The translations under genes were made by a program, and so were the position numbers. The notes below the pieces were generated by a model, which made no database searches, was not told the DNA's origin, and worked only from the letters and a program-made list of their open reading frames with translations. Positions 9,979-20,146 of a stretch of DNA of 64,000 nucleotides are shown in pieces. The DNA comes from Christiangramia sediminis (GTDB lineage: Bacteria > Bacteroidota > Bacteroidia > Flavobacteriales > Flavobacteriaceae), in contig NZ_JAJBZG010000005.1 of the NCBI RefSeq assembly GCF_020552705.1, forward strand, positions 124,001 to 188,000. Direction: 5' to 3'. How positions within the stretch are numbered: position 1 is the first letter of the stretch; every line of letters begins with the position of its first letter.

Positions 9979-11343
9979 TTATGGATTCTTCTGGTTAAGG
10001 GTCACATCTGTTCCAAGATAATCCTGAACGGTTCTGAAACCAATATAACTTCTTGCTGAATCCATATACTCATAATCCCTTGAGCTTACCTGAAGGAAGT
10101 ATGCAACATCTTTCCATGATCCTCCACGTACAACTTTTCTACGATCTTCAGGATTATTAACGGTAGGGTTCATAGTAGACATATATTCATATGATCCCGG
10201 ATCGTATGATGAATCTACCCATTCCGCAACGTTACCGGCCATATTGTAAAGGCCATAATCGTTAGGATCGTAAGATTTTGCTTCAACAGTATACAAAGCC
10301 TGATCGGCAGCATAATCACCTCGTAAGGGCTTAAAATTCGCCATAAAGCAACCTCTGTCGTTCAAGGTATATGGACCACCCCATGGGTAAGAAGCTCCTT
10401 CCAGACCACCTCTTGCAGCATATTCCCACTCCCCTTCGGTAGGTAGTCTATAAGACGGAACATTCGCATCTCCTTTTTGACGACGGAAATCGTTATGATT
10501 TTTTGTTCTCCACTGTGTAAAAGCTCTGGCCTGTTTCCAGGAAACACCTACCACTGGATAATCATCAAATGCACTATGCCAGAAATAGTCATTGTGCATA
10601 GGTTCATTATAAGAATAGTTAAAATCCTTTATCCAAACCGTGGTATCAGGATAAATAGCTACTTCTTCATTCTTAATGAAATTACTCCTTTTCCCCTGCG
10701 TCTTAGCAGCGGATTGAATATCCATATAAGAATATTTGAATTTTAATTTTTTTACATCTATCGTACGTTGTCCATTATAAACCTCGTCCATTGGGATGTA
10801 CATAGAATCCATTACCTCAGCATAATACACATCAGGATAATCATCAGTATCCCAGTATATTTCAACATCATTATTCAATTTTCTATTTTCATAGTCATCT
10901 GTTGGACCACCCTGACCGTAGGTGTTTAGCATATATTCCTGGTAAGGAGTAAGATTCTCTGGATCGGCATCTGCAAAAGCAAATTCCCCGATACCATCAT
11001 CTCCGGGCATAGCGCCCTGAAGCTCTGCCATTTTAGCAAGTTCCACACGTACTATGGAATCTCTTACATACTCTACGAATTGCCTGTATTCTGAATTGGT
11101 TATTTCCGTTTCATCCATATAGAATGAACGAACGGTAACCGTTTTAGGAGGCGCATTTTTCTGATCGGCTATATCATCATCAGATTTACCCATAACAAAA
11201 GCACCACCAGGGATCAATGTCATACCATAAGGCTTCTCCGGATTCCACTTCTTTCCCTCCGCACCTACAAGCTGTCCACGATCACCTCCGCCACAGCTTG
11301 AAAGCAAGGCTAGAACAGCAATGAGCGAAATATACTTCTTCAT
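9979..11343 (-). CDS. gldK: Gliding motility lipoprotein GldK
   Basis: A 454-aa lipoprotein: signal peptide with lipobox ALLSSC (C17), then a formylglycine-generating-enzyme-like (FGE-sulfatase) fold. Its start is marked by GMTLIPGGAFVMG, and the late part carries PTEGEWEYAARGG, MAGNVAEWV and VVRGGSWKD. GldK uses this fold structurally in the outer-membrane-associated T9SS ring with GldN, not as an enzyme. It is first in the gld cluster; 115 nt upstream separate it from the next gene. A weak promoter-like TTG-N20-TAGGTTTA lies in that gap. Confidence 0.95.
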   Translation of the reverse strand: MKKYISLIAVLALLSSCGGGDRGQLVGAEGKKWNPEKPYGMTLIPGGAFVMGKSDDDIADQKNAPPKTVTVRSFYMDETEITNSEYRQFVEYVRDSIVRVELAKMAELQGAMPGDDGIGEFAFADADPENLTPYQEYMLNTYGQGGPTDDYENRKLNNDVEIYWDTDDYPDVYYAEVMDSMYIPMDEVYNGQRTIDVKKLKFKYSYMDIQSAAKTQGKRSNFIKNEEVAIYPDTTVWIKDFNYSYNEPMHNDYFWHSAFDDYPVVGVSWKQARAFTQWRTKNHNDFRRQKGDANVPSYRLPTEGEWEYAARGGLEGASYPWGGPYTLNDRGCFMANFKPLRGDYAADQALYTVEAKSYDPNDYGLYNMAGNVAEWVDSSYDPGSYEYMSTMNPTVNNPEDRRKVVRGGSWKDVAYFLQVSSRDYEYMDSARSYIGFRTVQDYLGTDVTLNQKNP

Positions 11344-11458
11344 AATTATCTTAGGTTAAGACATTTTGATTTACGGCAGTAAACCTATCTAATTATTTTT
11401 TAAAAAACAATATTTCAGATAAAAATACAGTAAATCAGAATAATGTCTGAATATAATT

Positions 11459-12619
11459 TTAGACTTCGTTTTTTCTTTTGGCTTTATACCAGCGTTCCGG
11501 GATTACCTGATTGCACGCTTCAAGATAATCTTCTTCGCTGCAAGGTAATAACGTATGCCTTTTTAATTTAGTATTTACGTTCGACAAAAATGGAATTTCT
11601 ATCCACCATCGTCCACTTACAGGACTTTTAAAAAATACAAGTACTTCATCATCTATGGGCACCTGATACTTTATAAACTCCTTTTTCGCTGAAATAGTAT
11701 TTTCATTAGTACGATAATTCACTCCTTCAATGAAATACCATATAATTTGAGAAACCAGCATATTCGCAAGGTCTCCCAGTTCATTTTGATATTCGTAAAC
11801 TCCAAAAGATGAAACCTTATCACTAATTCCAGCGTATCTGGATAATGCACAAATCTCCCTGCCATTAAACCCATTAGGCGAATTAAAAAAACCTGAATTG
11901 GATGAAGCTGAATCTATCGATCCCAGGTCTAGACCCACCAGATTTGCATTTCTAAATATAGGTTCCATTAATGAAATATCAGAGGTCACCTCACCTAACC
12001 TGTAGGCCTCAAAAAAGAGACGTTCCATTAATTCAATTTCTTCCTGTGAATTAAAATAAGTTTGATAACCTACAGCCGAATAATTAAATAAATTATAAGG
12101 CTTATCAACTACGATTTTTCCTACATAAGATTGATTGGAAATCATCTTTTCGGCATCTCCAAGATCAAACCTGCTATCAATATTTACGAGGTTAACCATT
12201 TGATCTAATTTATCATAGGCTCTATATTGCGCATAAATAAGATCCTGCCCACCTCCTATAATCACAGGTACTATATCTTGTTTTATAAGACTTTCAACGA
12301 GGGTTTGAACTGCAAAATAGGTATCTTCAACTGTTGCTCCCGCGTTTATATCTCCAAGATCTGCCAGCTTAAGCCTCCAGTTTCCAGGATATAGTCTATA
12401 AAACTGACTCCTTATTTTATCAAAAGCGGGAGAATCGGTTTTTTTTACCGCTCTTCTATTCTCACGTACTCCGAAAATGGCCACATTTACTCCTTCTACA
12501 TCAGGAATACCTGATCTTTCAGTATGAAGTTTAATTTGGGCACCTATGGATTGCTGATTCAAATGGCTAATCTCGCCCAGTAGATCTTCATGCACCGGAC
12601 TAAGAAAATCGAACTCCAT
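11459..12619 (-). CDS. Arginase/formiminoglutamase-fold protein with degraded metal site
   Basis: A 386-aa member of the ureohydrolase superfamily, the type usually annotated formimidoylglutamase beside topA in flavobacteria. The metal-binding motifs are altered. GGDHS is replaced by GGGQD (122-126, His to Gln). DAHxD is replaced by DSRFD (148-152, His to Arg). The later SxDxD motif reads GLDLGSID. Two manganese-binding histidines are therefore missing, so hydrolase activity is doubtful and a structural or regulatory role is possible. It follows topA after 3 nt, suggesting cotranscription, and lies just upstream of gldK. Confidence 0.8.
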   Translation of the reverse strand: MEFDFLSPVHEDLLGEISHLNQQSIGAQIKLHTERSGIPDVEGVNVAIFGVRENRRAVKKTDSPAFDKIRSQFYRLYPGNWRLKLADLGDINAGATVEDTYFAVQTLVESLIKQDIVPVIIGGGQDLIYAQYRAYDKLDQMVNLVNIDSRFDLGDAEKMISNQSYVGKIVVDKPYNLFNYSAVGYQTYFNSQEEIELMERLFFEAYRLGEVTSDISLMEPIFRNANLVGLDLGSIDSASSNSGFFNSPNGFNGREICALSRYAGISDKVSSFGVYEYQNELGDLANMLVSQIIWYFIEGVNYRTNENTISAKKEFIKYQVPIDDEVLVFFKSPVSGRWWIEIPFLSNVNTKLKRHTLLPCSEEDYLEACNQVIPERWYKAKRKNEV

Positions 12620-12622
12620 GCT

Positions 12623-15148
12623 TTATTTCTTTTTCGTGGTTTTCTTATGAGTAGTTTTTTTCTTCGCAGCGGGTTTTTTCTTCGCAGCAGGCTTCTTCTT
12701 TTTCTTGGTATTCTTCTCGATGATGTCTTTCACCTCTTCCAATGTAAGCTCTTCTGCGTTTGTAGTCTTGGGAAGCTCCACCTTGGTCTTACCCTTGATA
12801 ACATTAAATCTGCCCCATCTTGCTTTTTCTACCCTGATACCTTCTTCCTCCCAGTGATGTATCAATTTATCACGCTCTTTCTGAAGTTTATCTTCTATAA
12901 GTTGTTCGATATCCTTATCAGAAAGGTTATCAAAATCGTATTTTTTGTTCACGTTAATGAACATATCGTTCCATTTCAAATAAGGCCCGAATCTACCCAC
13001 TCCCTTTTGTACAGGATGGTCTTTATACTCATAAATAGGCGCATCTGCCTTTTCTTTCTCCTTCACTAGTTCCATGGCACGGTCAAAGTCTACATTTAAA
13101 GGATCTTCGCCTTTTTCCAGGGAAACGAATTTCTTTCCGAATCTTACATAAGGGCCATATCTCCCATTATTAACTTCAACATTCTCGCCCTTGTATTCTC
13201 CCAGTTTCTTTGGAAGCTGGAACAGGTCCATCGCTTCTTCATAAGTCAGCGTTTCCATATTCTGGTCCGGGCTAAGACTGGCAAATTTTGGCTTCTCGTC
13301 ATCTTCCACGCTTCCAATTTGAACCATAGGCCCAAATTTTCCTAATCTTACGCTCACGGGTTTTCCACTTTCAGGATCTTCACCAAGGATTCTCTCCCCA
13401 ACTTCCCTGTCGGCATTTTTTGCAACGTCCTGAACATGAGGATGAAAATCTTTATAGAATTCTTTCATCATTACCGTCCACTCCTCATTTCCTTCAGCAA
13501 TATTATCAAAGCTTTCTTCAACTTTCGCCGTGAAATTGTAATCCAGAATATTGGAGAAGTGATTTACAAGAAAATCATTTACCACCATTCCAGTCGCGGT
13601 TGGCACTAGCTTACCCTTGTCACTACCAACGGTTTCGGTTAATTTTTTTTCAGAAAACTTATCATTTTTCAGTTCAAACTGAACATAATCTCTTTCTGTT
13701 CCATCTACTGAGCCTTTTTCAATATAATTTCTACTCTGTACAGTAGAGATTGTCGGCGCATAGGTGGATGGTCTACCAATACCTAGTTCTTCCAGTTTCT
13801 TAACCAGGGAAGCCTCGGTATATCTATAAGGAGGACGGGTAAATCTCTCCGTTGCAGTTATATATTCATTATTAAGCGGTTGCTGAACTTTTAGAGCAGG
13901 CAACATTCCGCTTTGTTCTTCATCTTCGTCATCACTTCCCTCAAGGTAAACTTTTAGAAAACCATCAAATTTCAAAACTTCACCGTTCGCAGTAAAATGA
14001 TTATCATGCTTATCTGCTTCAATCTTCACATTGGTTCTCTCTAACTGCGCATCGCTCATCTGGGAAGCAATTGCTCTTTTCCAGATAAGATCATACAATC
14101 GCTGCTGATCACGCTCTCCTGAAATGGAATGCTTCTGAAATCCGGTAGGCCTGATAGCCTCGTGAGCTTCCTGTGCCCCTTTAGACTTTCCTTTGAACTG
14201 ACGGGTCTTGGAATATTTCTCGCCGTAGGCTTTAAGGATCTCTTCTTTAGCTCCTTTTCTAGCATCTTCTGAAAGGTTCACACTATCAGTTCTCATATAA
14301 GTAATATGACCGGCCTCGTATAAACGCTGAGCCAGAGTCATGGTTTTACTTACTGAAAAATATAATTTTCTTGCTGCTTCTTGTTGTAATGTAGAAGTAG
14401 TAAAAGGCGGTGCCGGATTTTTCTTGGCCGGTTTCGTTGTAAGATCGGCAACTTTAAAGTTCGCCCCGATATTATTTTTCAGAAACTTCTCAGCTTCTTC
14501 CTTTGTTTCAAAATTCTTAGGAATTTTTGCTTTGAAAGATTTTCCATCTTCCGTAGAAAATTCAGCATCAATTCTATAAGAGGCATGTGGCTTAAAATCT
14601 GTGATCTCACGCTCTCTTTCTACAATAAGTCTTACGGCAACTGATTGCACCCGACCGGCAGAAAGTCCGCCTTTAACTTTTCTCCATAAGACAGGTGAAA
14701 GTTCGTAACCCACCAGTCTGTCCAGAACACGCCTGGCCTGCTGAGCATTTACGAGGTTATAATCTATGCTACGCGGATTTTCTATTGCACGAAGTATCGC
14801 AGATTTTGTGATCTCATGAAAAACAATACGCTTTGTTTTTTCCTTTTTTAGCTTAAGCTCCTCTGCCAAATGCCAGGCTATCGCTTCTCCTTCACGATCC
14901 TCATCACTAGCGAGCCATACCATTTCAGCTGTTTTAGCAAGCCCTTTAAGCTTCCTAACTACATCCTTTTTATCTTTGGATACAATATATTTAGGTGTAA
15001 AATCTCCTTCAGTATCTACTCCAATTTCCTTGGTTGGTAGATCTGCTATATGCCCAAAACTGGAAGCGACCTTATAGTCTTTTCCCAGAAATTTTTCAAT
15101 GGTTTTAGCCTTCGCAGGAGACTCAACAATCACTAAATTCTTAGCCAT
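12623..15148 (-). CDS. topA: DNA topoisomerase I (type IA)
   Basis: An 841-aa type IA topoisomerase that relaxes negative supercoils. The start is taken at the ATG at 15148, giving MAKNLVIVESPAKAK; the longer frame to 15172 adds eight residues with no family match. The TOPRIM domain shows ESPAKAKTI and DEDREGEAIAWHL. The catalytic tyrosine lies in GHITYMRTDSVNL. Several C-terminal topoisomerase repeats follow instead of cysteine zinc fingers, ending in a lysine/alanine-rich tail that binds DNA electrostatically. Size and order fit the Bacteroidota enzyme. Confidence 0.96.
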   Translation of the reverse strand: MAKNLVIVESPAKAKTIEKFLGKDYKVASSFGHIADLPTKEIGVDTEGDFTPKYIVSKDKKDVVRKLKGLAKTAEMVWLASDEDREGEAIAWHLAEELKLKKEKTKRIVFHEITKSAILRAIENPRSIDYNLVNAQQARRVLDRLVGYELSPVLWRKVKGGLSAGRVQSVAVRLIVEREREITDFKPHASYRIDAEFSTEDGKSFKAKIPKNFETKEEAEKFLKNNIGANFKVADLTTKPAKKNPAPPFTTSTLQQEAARKLYFSVSKTMTLAQRLYEAGHITYMRTDSVNLSEDARKGAKEEILKAYGEKYSKTRQFKGKSKGAQEAHEAIRPTGFQKHSISGERDQQRLYDLIWKRAIASQMSDAQLERTNVKIEADKHDNHFTANGEVLKFDGFLKVYLEGSDDEDEEQSGMLPALKVQQPLNNEYITATERFTRPPYRYTEASLVKKLEELGIGRPSTYAPTISTVQSRNYIEKGSVDGTERDYVQFELKNDKFSEKKLTETVGSDKGKLVPTATGMVVNDFLVNHFSNILDYNFTAKVEESFDNIAEGNEEWTVMMKEFYKDFHPHVQDVAKNADREVGERILGEDPESGKPVSVRLGKFGPMVQIGSVEDDEKPKFASLSPDQNMETLTYEEAMDLFQLPKKLGEYKGENVEVNNGRYGPYVRFGKKFVSLEKGEDPLNVDFDRAMELVKEKEKADAPIYEYKDHPVQKGVGRFGPYLKWNDMFINVNKKYDFDNLSDKDIEQLIEDKLQKERDKLIHHWEEEGIRVEKARWGRFNVIKGKTKVELPKTTNAEELTLEEVKDIIEKNTKKKKKPAAKKKPAAKKKTTHKKTTKKK

Positions 15149-15169
15149 AAATCTGTTGGTTTGTAGTTG

Positions 15170-15177
15170 CAAAAGTA
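15170..15177 (-). promoter_or_regulatory. -7 element upstream of topA
   Basis: TACTTTTG on the minus strand matches TAnnTTTG exactly and lies 22 nt before the chosen topA start. The -33 half is weak, so only the -7 box is claimed. Confidence 0.4.
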
Positions 15178-15299
15178 TATCAAATTTTTCTTCTGCCCGT
15201 TAAACTTGCATTAAAACCGAAAGATCAGCCATGGAAACACCTGAATTAGACGCTTGTCTGGGAGTAAAAAAAACTCAAAAGACAGGGGGATATATGAAA

Positions 15300-16316
15300 C
15301 TATCTGGTAAAATAAAATACGGAAGAGGCTCCCGCCAGGTCATATTTTAGGTCTGGAGCGATATTTCCAGAAATTGAAGTAGCATCATTAAATGCAAGTA
15401 TACGACCTCCATTATTAAGAGCTTCAGCGACAAATATCACATTGTAAGCCTTATCATAAACAAGGTTTACAGGATTACCCAGCTGGGTGTTAGCGCCAGA
15501 AATTCTTAATTGCTCATCTATTCCTATAAAACCTCCATTGGTCGCATTTGAAAATTTAGATTCAAAATCCTGAATGATGTGAAGAGCACCGTCGGTTGCA
15601 GATTCAGCTTCTCCAATATCAGAAAGAACCATAGTTCCTTTATCGAAATCCAGGCCATGAGATCTGATCAATCCCTGGAAACCAACAATTTTATCGGCAG
15701 TAATAATTCTATTGCTGGTATGTGTTTCAATAAAATTCCTGTACATCGCTATTTTATTCGTTTCATCTACCGCGGCATAAAGATCTGAACCTACAAATTC
15801 CAGCCCCCAGACTTTAAATTTAGTGATCAACACATTTCTTAAGACAAAGCCTGTTTCAGTTTTAACATATATAAAGAGTCTTCCCTCCGGTGTCGCTTCA
15901 TCTCCATCAAGATCGGTATCGTCTGAAACCACGAAGAACTGTCCGTTAACTGCAAGATCTCTGGGACTCTCAAATTCTGAAGTTCCTATCAATCCCAATT
16001 CCGGATCTTTTGTGCCACCAGCACCAAGCTCACTTATATTAGTGTAAGATTCAATTTGATTTGAGGACCGGGAAACAATACTAAACGCATCATCTTCAGG
16101 AGAAAAATAGAAACCTTCAATATCTGAGGAATTAACTGCATAATTTGTAACCACGGCATCATTAATGTCATAGCGCCTTACCTGGCCATTATGCGAGGTG
16201 GCATATAAATGTGCGGTCGCAGAAGTTTCCACTCCAGCGTTTAGGTCGTCATTATTATTACACGACCAAAGAGAAAAAATTATAAAACTTAAAAGAAATA
16301 AATGTGATCTATTCAA
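15300..16316 (-). CDS. Lipoprotein with predicted beta-propeller
   Basis: A 338-aa exported protein with a lipobox ending LWSC (C19) followed by an Asn/Asp-rich stretch. The body has recurring beta-strand blocks with patterns such as HLYATSHNGQVRRYD, SPRDLAVNGQFFVVSDD and GLEFVGSDLYAAVD, suggesting an NHL- or WD-like propeller. No catalytic motif is visible and I do not recognise a named family. The first codon is TTG (16316); no ATG precedes the signal peptide, so TTG is probably the true start. Function unknown; likely outer-membrane or periplasmic surface. Confidence 0.7.
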   Translation of the reverse strand: MNRSHLFLLSFIIFSLWSCNNNDDLNAGVETSATAHLYATSHNGQVRRYDINDAVVTNYAVNSSDIEGFYFSPEDDAFSIVSRSSNQIESYTNISELGAGGTKDPELGLIGTSEFESPRDLAVNGQFFVVSDDTDLDGDEATPEGRLFIYVKTETGFVLRNVLITKFKVWGLEFVGSDLYAAVDETNKIAMYRNFIETHTSNRIITADKIVGFQGLIRSHGLDFDKGTMVLSDIGEAESATDGALHIIQDFESKFSNATNGGFIGIDEQLRISGANTQLGNPVNLVYDKAYNVIFVAEALNNGGRILAFNDATSISGNIAPDLKYDLAGASSVFYFTR

Positions 16317-16435
16317 AACTAAATTTTTTACGAAGATATAACGTAGTAAATCTCGCGGTAGTCTAATGACGTTAAAAATCTGTTATTTGAATCTATTTTA
16401 ACGCTCTTTTCAACTCATTCTTTACATATTAAGAT

Positions 16436-17176
16436 ATGGAAAAAAGTAATAAAAAAAATAAAGTTGCAGTGATTACCGGTGCCAGTAGTGGAATTGGTAA
16501 AGCTATTGCAGAAAAACTGGCAGCAGAGAATTACAGAATTGTTCTAGCCAGCCGAAGTACAGATAAGCTAAGGGAAATTCAAAAGAAGTTAGACACTGAA
16601 TCTCTGGTCGTTGAATTAGATGTTAGCAGCACTGAAAGTGTTACGAAGGCTTTTAATAAAATTGAAGAAAAATTTAACCAGATCGATATTTTGGTGAATT
16701 CTGCAGGCGTCATGCCTTTAACTTATCTAAAGAACAGACATCTGGACGAATGGTTGTCTACCATAGAGGTAAATGTGAAGGGTACACTGCGTTGTATCTA
16801 CTCGGCACTACCGATGATGAAGAAACAACAAGATGGTCATATAGTTAATATTGCTTCTGTAGATGGAAAAGAAATATTTGCCGGCGGAGCCGTTTACGGG
16901 GCATCCAAAGCTGCAATTATTGAATTATCCCAGGCAATGAGAATGGAGTTATCTCCTGAATTCAATATAAGAGTTACCGCAATCGAGCCTGGAACTGTAG
17001 AAACCGATCTACGAAATGATATCACCGACGAAGAATTACTGAACGATAAAAATTATGATGAAGATGAACCGAAATTGAGCGCTAAGAATATAGCAGACGC
17101 AGTCTTCTATGCGATCTCACAGCCAGCTTCGGTCAATGTGAATGAGCTACTTGTAAAACCAACAGGAAAATCCTGA
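16436..17176 (+). CDS. Short-chain dehydrogenase/reductase
   Basis: A 246-aa classical SDR. The cofactor motif TGASSGIG is at residues 14-21, NSAG marks the central sheet, and the catalytic set is the Ser of NIASVDG plus Tyr and Lys of YGASK. The arginines after the glycine motif (ASRS) suggest NADPH preference. SDRs of this type reduce small aldehydes, ketones or sugars; the substrate is not predictable. It is followed after 32 nt by a small basic membrane-associated protein gene and may share a transcript with it. Confidence 0.9.
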   Translation: MEKSNKKNKVAVITGASSGIGKAIAEKLAAENYRIVLASRSTDKLREIQKKLDTESLVVELDVSSTESVTKAFNKIEEKFNQIDILVNSAGVMPLTYLKNRHLDEWLSTIEVNVKGTLRCIYSALPMMKKQQDGHIVNIASVDGKEIFAGGAVYGASKAAIIELSQAMRMELSPEFNIRVTAIEPGTVETDLRNDITDEELLNDKNYDEDEPKLSAKNIADAVFYAISQPASVNVNELLVKPTGKS

Positions 17177-17208
17177 TTTGGATCTTAAAAAATTATAAAA
17201 ATAAAATT

Positions 17209-17430
17209 ATGGGATTAGGACATTTTTTAAAATTAGCAGGAAAATTTATAGCAAGAGGTTTTATATTCAAAGCTGGAAAAAAGGCTGCTGTTAAAGGAGG
17301 TAAAGTGGGAATTGGAGCCGCTTCCTTATTAGCAGGAGGTTATATAGGCTATACTTTATTACAAAAGAGGGAAAAGGAATTAAAAAGGAAAAAAGAAAAA
17401 AGGGCGACACAGAGAAAGATAGTTGTGTAA
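17209..17430 (+). CDS. Small hydrophobic-basic protein
   Basis: A 73-aa protein with a glycine-rich hydrophobic segment at about 36-52 (VGIGAASLLAGGYIGYTLL) and a strongly basic C-terminal tail (KRKKEKRATQRK). This looks like a single membrane-associated helix with a DNA- or phospholipid-contacting tail. I recognise no family. The ATG has a purine-rich upstream stretch and the gene sits 32 nt after the SDR gene. A real small gene is likely from spacing and composition; function unknown. Confidence 0.55.
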   Translation: MGLGHFLKLAGKFIARGFIFKAGKKAAVKGGKVGIGAASLLAGGYIGYTLLQKREKELKRKKEKRATQRKIVV

Positions 17431-17519
17431 AACTCAGCTTACATCTATAATCATTCGCTTCAGATCAATTTAAGCGATTGAAAATGGCAAATAGTTATCT
17501 TGAGGGTCAAATATGTGAG

Positions 17520-18029
17520 ATGAAGCAAAAATTAGTTTACTGCCTGTTCTTTTTTATATCTGTTATAACTTTCGCTCAGGATTCAGATTGTGCGTGCTGT
17601 TCTTCACAACATTCTCAATTTGATTTTTGGGTTGGAGACTGGGATGTTTTCAATAGAAACGATGAAAAGATCGGAGAGAATCTGGTAGAAAAATTAGAAG
17701 ACAACTGCATTTTAAACGAGAACTGGAAAGGAGAAAATGGCAGCAGCGGTAAAAGTTATAATTATTATGATCCTGAAGACGACACCTGGAATCAGCTATG
17801 GATAAGCAATTCGGGCAATATCCTCAAGTTAAAAGGAAAAGCACAGGTAGATCAAATGATCTTAAAAAGCGAGCTTACCAGAAGTGACAAAGGAGAATTT
17901 TATAATCAGATAACCTGGACAAAAAATTCAGATGGAAGTGTAACCCAGTTATGGGAAATCTATGATCCCCAGGGAAATCTTCTCAATACCGCATTTGAAG
18001 GAACTTACAGAAAAAAGCAACCTGATTGA
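17520..18029 (+). CDS. Exported DUF1579-like protein
   Basis: A 169-aa protein starting at the ATG at 17520, which gives a normal signal peptide (about 1-20, ending TFAQ). The frame to 17478 adds 14 hydrophilic residues and spoils it. After a Cys-rich start (DCACCSS) comes FDFWVGDWDVF, the hallmark opening of DUF1579-like lipocalin-type proteins, followed by NENWKGENG and repeating beta-strand pattern. Function of the family is not known. It ends base to base with the convergent dsbD gene. Confidence 0.7.
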   Translation: MKQKLVYCLFFFISVITFAQDSDCACCSSQHSQFDFWVGDWDVFNRNDEKIGENLVEKLEDNCILNENWKGENGSSGKSYNYYDPEDDTWNQLWISNSGNILKLKGKAQVDQMILKSELTRSDKGEFYNQITWTKNSDGSVTQLWEIYDPQGNLLNTAFEGTYRKKQPD

Positions 18030-20057
18030 TTACTGAAAAATACTTTCTGAAGCTTTATTCAGACTTTGCGATGAAGAATCAACACTCTTAAAACTATCTA
18101 TTCCTTTTTTAAGCCAGTTATAGTATTCATCTGCATCTGGCTCGTATGCTGAAGGCGCAACCAGCATTTCCTCATTATGATCTATAAGCACATAATAGGG
18201 CTGAGCATTCGCTTTATATCTGGAAATCTGGAAATCACTCCATTTGTTACCAATACTTTCAATTTCCTTTCCGGTGGTTTCGGAAACATATTGTTCATTT
18301 TCCGGCAATTTCCTTTTGTCGTCCACATACAGTGAAACCAGGACCACATCTTTTCTCAAAGTTTCCAGAACCTGGGGCTCACTCCAGACGCGTTCCTCCA
18401 TTTTTCTGCAATTTACACAGGCATGCCCCGTAAAATCGATCAAAACAGGTAAGTTCTTTTCCCTCGCGTAAGCCAATCCGTCTTTATAATCATGAAAAGA
18501 GATGATATCATGAGGCCCATATTCAGCTCCTTCCGGAAGTCCTTCAGAATTTGAAATAAAATTCCCTCCCTTTGAATTTCCAACTCCATCGGGTGACTCA
18601 CTATATTGAAGAGGTGGAGGAAAGCCACTAATAATTTTCAGGGGAGCTCCCCACAAACCTGGGATCAGGTAAATTGTAAAGATCAATGCAACCAGCCCGG
18701 TAAGTAATCTTCCTACTGAAATATGATCTTCTTTTGAATCATGGGGTAAACGAATTTTTCCGAATAAATAAAGAGCCAGCATTCCAAATATTGCTATCCA
18801 GATGGCCAGGAATATTTCGCGTTCAATAATATGTAGTTGTAAAACCAGGTCGGCATTAGATAAAAATTTGAAAGCCAGGGCAAGTTCAAGAAAACCCAGG
18901 GTGACTTTCACCGTATTTAACCAGCCTCCAGATCTTGGCAGGGTATTGAGCCATCCCGGAAAAGCTGCAAAAAGTCCAAAAGGCAGAGCAATAGCAAGGG
19001 AAAAACCTAACATTCCGATAATTGGAGCGATTCCTCCTTTAGAAGCGGCTTCCACCAATAAAGTTCCTACAATTGGACCGGTGCATGAAAAGGATACAAT
19101 TGCCAGGGCCAGAGCCATAAAAAAGATGCCTATAAGCCCTCCTTTATCTGCTTTAGAATCTATTTTCGTTCCCCAGCTGCTCGGCAGGACTATTTCAAAA
19201 GCTCCCATAAATGAAATCGCAAAAATTACCAGGAGAATAAAAAATATGATATTAAACCAGACATTGGTGGAAAGTGCATTAAGAGAATCGGCTCCAAATA
19301 TAAGAGTGACCAAAGAGCCTAATAATACATAAATTACAATGATAGAAACCCCGTAAAAAATGGCATTTCTTATCCCCGCAGCCCGGGATTTACTTTGTTT
19401 TGTAAAGAAACTCACCGTCATGGGAATCATAGGAAACACACAGGGAGTTAGCAACGCGGCAAAACCCGATAAAAAAGCGACTATGAATATTCCCCAGAAT
19501 GAACGTTTTTCTTCGGGATTGGCAAGCTCAATTTCATCCTTACTTTCTATTTGTGGGTCGGCTGAATTATTTCCCAGCGAAATATCTGCCGCCTCTTCAT
19601 TTAATATAAATTCAAATTCTTCAGTTTCAAATATACATGCCTTGTCATCACAAACCTGGTACTCTACCTTTGCTTTAATAGCATTGAGTGTAGTATCTAA
19701 AAGCTTTATATTCTGGGTAAAAATTGCCTGATTAGAAAAATAGGAAAGTTCCATTTCAAAAACCTGATCATACTCCGTCACCGATTCACTTTCTTCGGTT
19801 TTTCCTATAAGTTCATATTTATTTTCAGCATTTTCATAAATAAAAACCGTGGGTAAAGCGCCTCCTTCAGGAAGTTGCTGGGAATATAAATGCCAGTTAT
19901 CTTCAATAAAAGCAGTAAATATTAGCTGGTATTCTGTTTCGGATACCTTTTCAACGTCAGTATTCCAGTCCACAGGATCGTGGATTTGAGCCTGAGCAAA
20001 AAATCCGGCAAGTAAGATGAGAAAGAAAAGACCTTTTTTAAACAAATTGTCTATCAT
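18030..20057 (-). CDS. dsbD: DsbD-type thiol:disulfide interchange protein
   Basis: A 675-aa protein with all three DsbD modules: signal peptide, periplasmic alpha domain with the pair C/C in VCDDKACIFE, an eight-helix transmembrane domain (about 190-460, with the conserved PCVFPMIP and SFSCTGPIVG cysteines) and a C-terminal thioredoxin domain with CVNC in HACVNCRKMEERVW. It carries electrons from cytoplasmic thioredoxin to periplasmic proteins such as cytochrome c maturation factors. It has its own promoter and stands alone. Confidence 0.92.
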   Translation of the reverse strand: MIDNLFKKGLFFLILLAGFFAQAQIHDPVDWNTDVEKVSETEYQLIFTAFIEDNWHLYSQQLPEGGALPTVFIYENAENKYELIGKTEESESVTEYDQVFEMELSYFSNQAIFTQNIKLLDTTLNAIKAKVEYQVCDDKACIFETEEFEFILNEEAADISLGNNSADPQIESKDEIELANPEEKRSFWGIFIVAFLSGFAALLTPCVFPMIPMTVSFFTKQSKSRAAGIRNAIFYGVSIIVIYVLLGSLVTLIFGADSLNALSTNVWFNIIFFILLVIFAISFMGAFEIVLPSSWGTKIDSKADKGGLIGIFFMALALAIVSFSCTGPIVGTLLVEAASKGGIAPIIGMLGFSLAIALPFGLFAAFPGWLNTLPRSGGWLNTVKVTLGFLELALAFKFLSNADLVLQLHIIEREIFLAIWIAIFGMLALYLFGKIRLPHDSKEDHISVGRLLTGLVALIFTIYLIPGLWGAPLKIISGFPPPLQYSESPDGVGNSKGGNFISNSEGLPEGAEYGPHDIISFHDYKDGLAYAREKNLPVLIDFTGHACVNCRKMEERVWSEPQVLETLRKDVVLVSLYVDDKRKLPENEQYVSETTGKEIESIGNKWSDFQISRYKANAQPYYVLIDHNEEMLVAPSAYEPDADEYYNWLKKGIDSFKSVDSSSQSLNKASESIFQ

Positions 20058-20092
20058 TGAAATCCTGATATAATTAATTCTTGAAATGCGTC

Positions 20093-20122
20093 CAAATTTA
20101 AGGATTTTTAAGAGACTTCAAA
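20093..20122 (-). promoter_or_regulatory. Bacteroidota-type promoter for dsbD
   Basis: On the minus strand TTTG (20122-20119), an 18-nt spacer and TAAATTTG (20100-20093) form a near-perfect consensus 35 nt before the dsbD start. Confidence 0.65.
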
Positions 20123-20146
20123 TTCGGGATTCTTTGTAAAATTACA

